This document shows positions 1 to 10,553 of a DNA stretch of 64,000 nt, one piece after another; position 1 is the stretch's first letter; each line of letters starts with the position of its first letter. The position numbers and the translations under genes were made by a program. The stretch comes from Sclerotiophoma versabilis (Eukaryota > Ascomycota > Dothideomycetes > Pleosporales > Didymellaceae). The stretch is from assembly GCA_012274445.1 (NCBI GenBank), contig JAAROD010000014.1, positions 117,001 through 181,000 of the forward strand, written 5' to 3'. The notes beneath the pieces were generated by a model. The model did not search any database and had not been told where the DNA came from. It saw only the letters and a list, made by a program, of their open reading frames with translations.

Positions 1-609
1 TGGGCCTGCCTAGGCTTCGTATCTCTGTCTGGCAATTCATTATATACGGTAGCCTCCAATAAATCAAATTCGTATCTGCACATTGGACTCTTCGTCCTAA
101 TAAGCATGATCGATATGCAAATTAATTTGCTATTTACACATGGTTGAGCTACCTTCGCTCCGTGACACCAGAGTCTCCTTGTGAGGGCTAGGATCGGAGA
201 TAGATCACCGAGATCACCTTGTACACTAAATTCGGCTTTTGCCACCTAATCGAGTATAGTGCAAATGTGCTCCAAGTAGCCCGTTCTCGAAAGAAAAATT
301 CTTGATAAGATTTGATTTCGAATCCGTTGTCTTGAATGATATAATTTGAGACTTGCGTTAAATAGAGAAATCACTTCTCGTAGCCTTCAGTTAAATCGCA
401 AAACTCATAATCGCAACTACTGGTTAGGAATCAATTCCACTACTTCTCCGTCAAATTATTAGACAATACAATCCATAAAAGCGACGATCGATCAAGAGGA
501 CAAAGAGATGACGTCGGTTGACCAACGCCTGCCCAGAGGATAAGCATCAAATGTTACAATAGCCTCAAGTCTCACTCTAAGAAACGGACATCCAGAGGAT
601 GAAATAACG
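1..609. other. Gene-free left edge, upstream of the MFS gene
   Basis: No open frame of coding quality is visible. The stretch is A+T-rich and holds the 5' flank of the transporter at 610. The only structured element I see is a perfect 14-bp palindrome at 117-130 (GCAAATTAATTTGC), listed separately. Confidence 0.6.
117..130. repeat. Perfect 14-bp palindrome GCAAATTAATTTGC
   Basis: The 14 bases equal their own reverse complement. The palindrome lies about 480 bp upstream of the transporter start codon. Such symmetry suits a dimeric regulator, but one A+T-rich palindrome can also arise by chance and no second copy was noticed nearby. Confidence 0.4.
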
Positions 610-1998
610 ATGTACTCGCCCTCAGAAGGGGGTTGGGCTGCCTGGATTTCTGGTAAGTGAAATAATCGTGGAATAGCCCATTGTGTGCTGGCTGATCATT
701 CTTATAGTACTGGCTTGCTTTCTGATCATCATGAATACATGGTACGTCGCCGCTTTAGAATCTATCGCATTAATGAAGCTTATACGGTCTTGAAAGGGGC
801 GTGATCATCTCATTCGGTGTCTTTCAAACCTACTATGTCTCGACTCTACACCAGGCACGTTCAGACATTGCGTGGGTCGGCTCTATAGCTGTTTTCCTCT
901 TTTTCTCCATGGGCATCATTAGCGGTCGCCTCACAGATGCAGGATACCTCCGTATAACAACAGTTTCCGGTGCCTGCCTTGTCATACTTGGAACTTTTAT
1001 GACATCCCTGGCGAAAAACTACTGGCAAATCATTCTGGCGCAGGGACTTTGTACTGGCCTTGGCAACGGCCTTCTCCTGACACCTACGATGGCACTCATC
1101 ACCACATACTTCAGAAGGAGACTAGCCCTTGTCATGGGAATAGCAGCCTGCGGTAGTGTTACCGGAGGCTTAATCTACCCCAGTATGGCAAGAACACTGT
1201 TGCCGACAATCGGCTTCGGTTGGACGTTGAGGGCGATGGGCTTCATACAGCTGGGAACATTTGCCATCGCTTTGATAGGTAGCAAACCGAAGCCAGCTTC
1301 CAGGATCTCAGCGCCACTCTTGGATTGGACTGTTTTCAAGGAGCCTGTTTTCACTTTATACCTTGCTGGAACTTTCTTGGTCAGTCTCTGATGCTAGCCC
1401 TTATTCTAAAAAAAGTTTTATGGAGACTCGACTTACAATGTTATAGGCTTTTTTGGGTGTATTTTTCCCTTTCTTTTTCCTTAGCTCTTATGCGCGGGAA
1501 GAGCAGGGAATGTCTTACACGGAATCACTCGACTTAACGCTTACTCTAAACGGCATAGGTTTTATTGCCCGCCTGTTACCCAGTCTTTTTGCCAGGTACA
1601 TGGGCACGATGAATGTGTTGATAGCATTTATGTTTTCCTCCGCACTATGCATGTGCACCTGGATACCGGTACACTCCACACCTGGGTTGTATATTTGGAC
1701 TACGTTCTACAGCCTTTCTGTTGGGGGCGTCCAGTCTCTTTTCATGACAGTAGTTCCCGTCGTCAATTCTGATCCGTCCAAAATAGGAGCGCGTTTAGGA
1801 ATCATCTCGGCAGCCGTTGGAATCGGCACGCTGATTGGATCTCCAGTGTCTGGTGCTATCATAGCTTCAAACAAGGGTTCGTATGCTGGTGCCCAGGCAT
1901 TCTCTGGGAGCACCCTACTTTTTGGCGGCTTAGTTGTACTGGATGCGCAAGAGGTCAAGAGACGGAAGGATTCAGAAGGATTTTGGACAAAGATGTGA
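610..1998 (+). CDS. MFS transporter, monocarboxylate (MCT/Mch) type
   Basis: Predicted plasma-membrane major facilitator of about 403 residues. The proposed exons are 610-652, 708-741, 797-1379 and 1447-1998; their sum is a multiple of three and every junction is GT...AG. The first exon gives MYSPSEGGWAAWIS, the usual short cytoplasmic start before helix 1. Exon 3 opens with the MCT signature GVIISFGVFQTYY and carries a basic loop (TYFRRRLALVMG) between helices. Exon 4 continues with AFLGVFFPFFFLSSYA and a helix-rich second half. The family moves monocarboxylates, riboflavin or related organic acids by proton symport; the substrate here cannot be read from sequence. It faces the PKS tail-to-tail with 652 bp between them, so it may export or import a carboxylated polyketide or precursor, which is inference. 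The C-terminal end (EVKRRKDSEGFWTKM) lacks the usual conserved terminus, so the last exon boundary is the least certain part. Confidence 0.85.
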
Positions 1999-2650
1999 AA
2001 ACTTTATAGTATAATGATAGCCGGGTTGTGCGGCACCCCCATGCTTGGCTCACAAACAGGGGCTTGCGGTGAATTAGTGGGGGCTAGCTAACTGGGGCAA
2101 GGACCAAGATCATAACGTAAGGTTACATGTTATGAAATAATGGATGTGTTCATACAATCGTAAATACGAAACTCAATAACGCTTGCAATAATACGTACAT
2201 CTACCAAGGTTTGAACGAACAAGAGCAAGTGTCTAAGGCCCCTTGACCTTTTGACAGATATTCAGCGAAACGCACATGCAAGGCGTTTTAGATTATTGAG
2301 GCTATGTTATCAGCTGTGATGCCTGATTTGCAACGAACAGAAAGGGTAAGTGCTTGTCTAAGGTCATGAGCGGTACCAACATTACGCTGGAACATCGTTC
2401 TAGGAGTAGATTGCAAGACAAAATGCTCAGATATGTATCCAAGATATAGAGAACCTGGAATGCGTGGTTTTGTACTATAAGATCCTCCGCACCCGCTGCA
2501 AGAGCCAGGATGCATGTTCACAGTCTGTTCAACCTAGGAACAGAACTAATTGAAGTAAATTGGCTAAACTGTACATTGTAGCAGACAGCCTGTAGCACCT
2601 AAGAAAGAGATGCTTGAAATTAGTTAGAAAAGAACGTCGGGGTTCAGATG
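1999..2650. other. Intergenic between convergent transporter and PKS
   Basis: This is the shared 3' region of two convergent genes. I looked here for a condensation, adenylation or reductase domain that could continue the PKS into an NRPS module and saw none; the frames are short and contain stops. Confidence 0.6.
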
Positions 2651-5600
2651 TTAGCGAAATTTCGCAAAAGCACGTGATGGCAGAATGCGAGTTAACAATC
2701 CTCTGCGGAGTCTTGTAAATCGAGATAGTGACGATGCATCAGGCACACTGCTGACGTTGATCACACCATTCTTGGGGTTGTCTTGTGCCATCGAGTCATT
2801 TCTTTGGACTTCACTGCGACTTGCTGTAGTCGAGGCTTTAGCTTCCTGCACCTGGCCGTTTTCGAGCGAAGGGTTTTCGAGACTTGATGTAACTGGCAGG
2901 GTAGCTGGCATCACATGGTCGTTCATTATCGTTGCTGATGCATAGGTACCCGGCGGGGTATTGGATCTGCACATTTCCTTTCCGGCAGTGCACCCGGGCG
3001 TGAGCTGTGCGAGAGTTTCCGGGGCCTTCGTATGTACCGCGGCATTCATGCGCTCGGATCCAGGGCTGGTCGGACTACTGCTGCTGGACTTCAAAGCTGC
3101 AGCACCAGTTTCAGTGCGCGATATCTGCACAGAAGGCAGATAGAGCGACGTGGCACAAGTAACTGGCCGCTCAACAAGGCTTTTGGACCTCGAATCCTCG
3201 GTTCCAGCTGGTTTTCCCTCCTTGTCTACTTTTGACTTCAATCCAAGAGACGGCGTCATACTGGGATCAAGAAGTTCCAGAACTTTAGCTACTACGACAC
3301 GCATAGTACTGCCTCCAATGATCACCAGTATTGGCATATCAACGCTCAGATCCTTCATCAACCATGATCTCATCTCGACAGCGATCAGAGAGTCAATGCC
3401 TAAAGTGTCAGCGGTCTGATCAATGACGGCGGCATCTGGAGACATTTGGAGTGCTTTTCGAAGCATTGAACTCATGAAGCCTGCGACTTATCAGTAACTT
3501 TCACGCAATGGTCTCCATTCTCACCTACACTCTAAAATCTGCAAGACTGCTTTGGGGTCGGTTGCTTGAAGCAGCTGAGCCCTAACAGATATACCTGGGA
3601 CGTTCGCGACAGGAAGTTGTTCAGAGACGTTTCTCTGTAAGAGTAAGTGTGCGAAGATGGGACTACTCGCGTGCTTCGGTTTGTATTCCTCATCGGCATA
3701 GCATACACGCACTCCTGTGATAAATTCCCCGCTTGACTGGGAGTCTGGTGAACTCGCCATAACCGCCTCGGCAAATGCAGTATGGAAGTCTTGTTCCGAC
3801 GTCCACATAACACCAGCTTTCTGAAGCGATTTTTGCTGCGCAAGCGTAAGTCCTCGTGTGGCGTACCCGTTTCCCAAAATCGCACCCAACGCAACGCAAG
3901 AAGCCGAAATCCCGCGCGCTCTGCGTTGGGCTGTGAGAGCAGCCAGAAAGCCGTTAGCAGCAGCGTACACTGCTTGACCCGGATTGCCTGTGATGGCTGC
4001 GATTGAAGAAAGCATGACGAAGAAATCAAGCTCGTGATGCTGGAAAATTTCATCAAGGTGGACTGCTCCGTCAACTTTTGGTTTCAGCACCTTTTCTACT
4101 TGTGACATGTCGAGATCTTGAAATAGTGCATCTTGGAGTACCATTGCACCATGACATACTCCCGCAATCGGGGTCATATCTGTTCTAATCCTGTCGTAGG
4201 TCGATTTGACCGAGTCGCGGTCCGTTATATCGCAGGAATAAACCTTGACTGTTGCACCCAAAGACTCAAAAAGCGTAAGCCATTGAGGATCTATCCTTGG
4301 ATTTCGACTCGAAAGGGTGATGTGTGTGGCACCGCGTGAGATCATCCATTGACAGAGCGACAATCCTAAGCCACCCGTGAGACCCACTAACCAATAGGTC
4401 TTGTCGCGGCAAAAGAGTGTACGTTGATCAGCGGGTTCCACTCTCATTGGGACGCTGGAGGTAGTTGTCCAATCCACCACTGTCAGTGCGTTGATATCTA
4501 AGTTAGACCCGTGCACATTCATCAACATGACAGTGTTTCCCTCTCTGAATTCGACTTTGGCGTTTATGAAGGTTGATTGATCCTGCAAGCGATTGAATAC
4601 GGAAGCGGCCGCTGAAACTGCCCTAGGACTGGCCGGTGAGCCTTGAACAGCCATGTAAACTCCAGATCTGTCAATTGGAGCGCCAGTCAGTAGCTTCTTG
4701 CAAATGTTGGAAGTCCAATCATTTTCTATCCAACAGACGACTCGTGATAAAGTGCCCTTGGGTAAAGCGGCAGTAACCTCTCGTTTTGAGGCGTGGGAGT
4801 GCATCTGCGCCCATGTACTTCGGTCATCCACAACGTGTGCAGCTGCCGTAAAGAACTTCGCTTGGATGTCTTGGGCAGCAGCAAAGGTCGCAAGAACGGC
4901 AGCTACATCTCTCTGGGGCTCAAGAACGAGTAGAGACTCGCCTGGAGCAAGGTCGAGAAGAAAAGTATATGAAATCAGGCTGCAGAAAAGAACACGAAGC
5001 TGTTCCACGGCTTTGAGCTGTGGTAAAGAACAGGCTCGAACCAGACTTTTTGGCACGTCAACCACTGAAGAGAGCGTGCTCGACAATGCAATAACTTGCT
5101 CGTGATTCTTGTTGTCGATTCCCAACACCAGGTAGAAGAATCCACCCCTTCCGACCCTAACAGCCTTCAAGACTGAGTGTGTGACACGAACGGTAACATT
5201 GTCGGTCTGATTTAACGCCTTTGCCGAACCATTCTCATCTTTGGCTCTGATAGTATATGTATTGTCCTCAATTGATATGGTCACAGGCACCTCGCGTGGA
5301 TTGACGGGTAGGGTAATTGGGCGACGGCCAGAGTTGTAGCGATTATTCCGGCTCTTGCTGGGTTTCACCCGAGGAACTAAGTACTGTCCGCTTTCGTAGG
5401 AAAGTTCAGGTTCGATGGACCAAAGCATGTAAGTAAGACGACCTTCATCCTCCCATTTTCCAGTGATCAGCAACCTGAGGAGGTTTTCTGAGATCATGGT
5501 TGCACTGAGTACGTCTGGGGACGGTAAATCCAGGATCTGAAGCCGGACGTGAGGCATCTCCTGAAGCAAGCATCTCACGAAAGCCACCAGCATTCTTGCA

Positions 5601-8600
5601 CACGGTGAGTTGCGCTTGTAGCCGTGGGTCACCCACAAGACGTTCTTACTTCTCGCAAAAAGTTTCTGCAGGCCTCTGAGAGTCTCGTCGCACAGATCCT
5701 CAAACAGAGGCTTGTCGTAATCTTGCAACAGAAGAGCGTTGCCACCGAAAGATAGATTGGCATCTAACAAATCTAGCAGTGTATCAACTTGGCTTATACC
5801 GCTGCTATAAACTTGCATGATATTCATGAGGTTGCTAACACAAGCGGAAGTGATGGAGGTCGCACCGCCTACCAGCGTGACATCTGAAAAACGTGAATGA
5901 TCTACTGTCGAAGCCAGAGGCTCACGAAGAAATCGGATACGGTCATCAACCGCCTGTAAAAGCGTGATATGGTGACGAGGTGGATCAGGGCTTACTTTTC
6001 CTACCAGCGTATCGGTGTCTGCAAAGCCATAATCCTCAAGCATTCGTGTCTGCTCCAAGAATTCAATCAAAGGTAAGGCAGCTCGTTCGCGATCTTTGTT
6101 GTAGTATGAGTCTGCGGTCATCATTGGGGACATATCGGGTGTCGCTTGTTTAATGTCGATGACGTGCGCAGACAAAAGGTATCCGCCAGGCTTGATCAAT
6201 TGCCTGATAGTCTTTAATGTTCGATCAAACTTCGACATATCTAGATTTATCCAGAATACAACGACCAGATCGAAGGAGTGCTCGGCATAGCCCTGGTCAA
6301 CGACGTTGTTTTCTATGTTCAGAGTTTTGTAAATCAGTTTGTCGTCGTGTGGCTCAAAAACTGTTCTAGCTCGGTTAAGGCCCTCATCAGAGACATCTGT
6401 GTACGTGTATGAAGCGAATGTGTCATCCAATTCTGTCGGGAAAAGCTTCGTGACATCAATTGCACGCGCACCAATCCTGGAATTTTCACGTAAGCGATGC
6501 ACAAATAGGTCGGCAAAGAGGACTTACTCCAAGACGTTCATAGCTGGGTAGCGATGACCAACCTGCCTAGCAATGGCTGCCATAATCTGAAATTCCTCTC
6601 CAGCATACGGGTGGGTGGCGTTACAGCCTTCGAGTGTATTCTTCAATACAGGGAACGCCGGGCCCCACACGGTCTCGGAAAACATATGAAAATCATTCGC
6701 CGAGGTGGCAGGGACCATAGGTTTTGTATGCAAGCCTTCGAGCCGGAGAATGGCGTTGGATCCATCTGCAGAGTAGAGATCTACATCGCCCTCGGCTCGC
6801 TTGGCATCATCTCTACTGAAAGATGTGAACCTCAGATGCTGATCACATGAGCTACTCAGTGCTTGATAAGGGTTGATGGAGATCTTTGAAACATCCGTTG
6901 GCAGCAGGACGGAGGTCAGTCGACCGTCGCCAGGGTAGCTATGTGCGACAGCTATAGAGTGAATGGCTGCGTCCAGTGTCGCAGGGTGTATCAATAGTCT
7001 TGTTGCAGCAGTTTTCTCGGCGATTTGAACTAAGCCAGAGGCGATGCCAGGTTTCCTTTCAACAGAATGCAAGGCTTTGAAGGAACCAGAGTAATGGTAA
7101 CCACAACAAGCAAAGGACTCATAGATTCTTTCATGGTCAACTTCTATCATCCCAAAGTGCCGTTCTGGATACTTTTGCAAGGCACCGGCGTCCGAGTCGA
7201 AAACAATGTTTAATTGGCCATTTGCGTTGAGTGACATTGGTCCTGACTCCTTGTTGGTGATAGAATGGTAAGTGAAGTTTGCTGTCAAGGTAGACTCATG
7301 ACGCTGCATGCCAGTCAATGATATGAGCACCTCCACACGACTGTCTTCAGAGCTAAATATCAACGGTTGGCCGAACGTGAAATTTGTCAGTTCGATGAGT
7401 TGCACTGACTGTTTGGCCACAGCTTCACGTGCAGCTTCGAGAGCCGATGTGATGTACCCAGACCCAGGAAAGACCATCTGACCTTGAATCCTATGGCCTG
7501 AGACCCACGAAAGCTCGTTCGGAACCAGGTAGTTCTTCCATGACATCTGATCACCAGAGTAATTGGGATTTCGGGTGCCAAGAAGTTCGTGATGACCAGA
7601 GCGGTGGCGAAATGTATGCGAGATCCTAGACTCGTGCCAGAAGGCTCTCTCGTGGTCCCAGGGATATTTTGGCAACTCTTTGAGTACTTTTGGCGGATCA
7701 GAAGCGTTCAGAAAACGTTCGTATCCAGTAAAGTCAACAATTTCATCACTGAGACTGGCCCATATATAGCCCAGTCCATTGGAGAACGCCTCGACGTCGT
7801 CCACGTTGCGATTCAGCATTCCAGTGTACGGGATGACGTGACCCAAAACGCTCTCAATCACCTGCAAAGCAGGCCCTTTAAGAGCTGGGTGGGCCCCAAC
7901 TTCTACAGCAAGATCGAAGTCGGACTGTCTCAGCGCGTAATCAAGTGCTTGTGAGAACAGCACTGGGTTCACGGTGTTATTGTGCCAATAAAGTGATTCG
8001 AGGTCGTCTGCGACCAATGCGCTGTCTCGCCCGTAGACGCTGGAGACCCATACACACTTCGAGCGGGATGGTAGGTAAGATGCAATCCTGCACGCACGCA
8101 AAGACACTGTGATGGCTTCCGAGCAGCGCATCATATGGTGCGAGTGATCTAAAGCATATCAGCCGTATGTCAAGCCATGGTGCGCTCAGACACTCACATG
8201 CATTATCAACTCTGAGAAGCCTTGCAAACCTCTTCTTCGCGTGAAACATATCTTCAACATCTTTGATGGCTGTGACATCGCCGGATAGTGTAACACTAGA
8301 GGCTGAGTTGCTTGCAGCAACGCAGATCTTCCCGCGGAATTGGTCTAAGCTGCAGATGTCTTGAGCTTCCTCGTAAGATGCCCCAACGGCAATCATGGCT
8401 CCAGTCTCCCCATTTCTGCCACCAACCAATGGCAGATGCACACCACGGTAGTATGCAATTCGTATTGCGTCTTTCGCTGAAAGACGATCTGCTGCAAACG
8501 CCGCGGCAATCTCACCAGAGCTGTGGCCAACGACTGCAGAGAAGTGAATACCGGCAGCACGTAGCATTCCCACCAAGAGGATTTGCACTGCCGTACAGGC

Positions 8601-10553
8601 TGGTTGCGCTATAGCAGCTTCTGTAATCCGGGAAGAAGATATGTCTGCGGATAGCTCAGCTTTCAGTGACCATGAGGGTGGGTCCTGTAGGTCAGCCAAG
8701 CTTTTCTCCAGATCGTCAATGATCTGTATGGCTGCCGGAAACTGCATCAACCTGCGGGCCATACCCGCCCACTGGGCCCCTTGGCCAGTAAAGACTCCTA
8801 AGATGCGTAAGGGCGAGGAACGTGTTGGTAAAGCCAGCGTTAGCTTGGTCCCTGACCCTTGAAGAAATGATTCGAGTCTTGTACGAAGATCTTCCACGCT
8901 ATTCGCCGAGAAGGCAACTCGGAAAGAAAACGCAGTTCTCCTTGTGCACAAGGTGTGAGACAGAGCCTGGAGGTTGGTTAAAGGCTCCGACTCGAGGTAC
9001 TGTAAATAAGACGTAAGCACAGCAGATAAAGACTTCTCTGATGTTGCTGAAAACACAAAGGGAATGTGCAATATAGGAGTCGTGATATGTTTGCTCTTCA
9101 CAGGACAGTAGCTTTCCAAGATACAGTGGGCATTTGCGCCCCCAAAGCCCTGTAGAGAGTGAGCGTAAATCTTCTCAGTCAATTTTTGGGTCACTCACAA
9201 ACGAGTTCACGCTAGCTCGCCGTACTGACCCTGGTGCTAGAGCGGGCCATGGCTTAGCTACGGATGTAATTTCGAGGTTGTCGTAAAAAGGCTTCACAGT
9301 GGGTGCGAGGTTTTCGAAAAGAAGATTTGGAGGAATGATGCCATGTCTCAGGGCTAATGACGCTTTGATCAGACCTGCTAACCCAGCCGTGCCTTCAGTG
9401 TGTCCGATGATTGTCTTGATCGATCCACAAAATAGATGGTCTCCGGCGTGGTTGGAGCCGTCGGTATTTTTGAAAAACGCATTTTGTATTGCCTGAGCCT
9501 CTATAGGGTCTCCAATAGGGGTTCCGGTACCATGAGCTTCGAAGTATTGAGGTCGATCGGAAAATTTGGTCAAATCGAGTCCGGCCCTCTTATATGTCGT
9601 CTCAATCAGTGTAGCTTGCGCTGTTGCACTCGGCACTGTGAGGCCTTTCGTCCTGCCGTCCTGGTTCAGGCCGGTCTCCGCAATCACGCATTCGATGTCA
9701 TTGCCATCTGCAATCGCCGCGCTCAGGGTTTTGAGCACAACAGCCGCGATCCCTTCGCCACGAGCATAACCGTTTGCTCGGCTAGTTTTGGATTCTTAGT
9801 AACAACAGCAAACTCTGACAGACTGCGTTAAACTTACCTATCCCACATATATGAGCGACCGTCTGGTGACAACATGTTCATGCTGCTTCCTACGATAAAC
9901 TGTTCTGGGCTGAGGATCAGATTGGCCCCAGCAGCCACGGCAATCCGAGACTCCCCTAGTCGAAGCGATTGCACTGCCTGATGTACTGCGACAAGACTGG
10001 AGGAACATGCTGTGTCAATAGTCATGGATGGCCCTCTCCAATCGAAAAAATACGATACGCGGTTCGACATCATGCTCCGAGCAGTGCCTGCGGCCACATA
10101 GGAAGGGTAATCTGATGTGTCGCGATTTAGCATATCGCTGTAGTCTGCACCCATCAAACCGACGTAGACTGCTGTCGATGAACCACGAAGATCTTTTATG
10201 GATAGACCAGCAGCCTCAATGCCCTCGTAAATGACCTCGAGCAGCAGTCGCTGTTGAGGATCCATCGAGTTTGCCTCGACAGGCTTGATACCAAAGAATT
10301 CGGCATCGAAATGTCTGTGGTTCTCGTTGAGAAAGTATCCGTGGCGCGTGTAGCTTGTCTCCTGATGATTGTGCTCTGAATGATAAAACCCATCTGCATT
10401 GAATCGGTCCGCTGGAATGGTAGTCTGCACATCACGGGGCTCGCGCAGTAGATCCCACAGCTTCGCTGGAGTATTGGTGGCCCCTGGAAACCTGAGTCCA
10501 ATACCCACAACCGCAATTGGTTCGTTTGGTTGATTGTTCGGACACAATCTCAT
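2651..10553 (-). CDS. Highly reducing PKS: KS-AT-DH-(degenerate MT)-KR-ACP, no ER, no NRPS
   Basis: Iterative type I polyketide synthase. Six exons (10553-9838, 9781-9199, 9149-8198, 8148-6528, 6476-3529, 3480-2651) sum to 7650 nt, giving 2549 residues. The start at 10553 is chosen because MRLCPNNQPNEPIAVVGIG leads straight into the KS; an upstream in-frame codon adds an unlikely leader. KS: DTACSSS with the active Cys near residue 183, then HGTGT and GHTEG. AT: GQGAQWAGM and GHSSGE, Ser near 643. DH: HRIQGQMVFP, His near 969, and HPATLDAAIH. MT: motif I reads EIGARAIDV and catalytic positions are lost. KR: GLTGGLG, then SSIAAITG and YAAANGF. No ER nucleotide motif is present. ACP: GIDSLIAVE, Ser near 2304. 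About 205 Ser/Thr/Pro-rich residues follow, ending AKFR. The ACP resembles those of PKS-NRPS hybrids, but no NRPS follows. The product is unknown. Confidence 0.93.

Noticed and set aside
2288..2521. Small minus-strand frame just past the PKS, considered as an NRPS or reductase remnant
   Set aside because: No condensation, adenylation, carrier or reductase motif can be aligned; composition is not coding-like.
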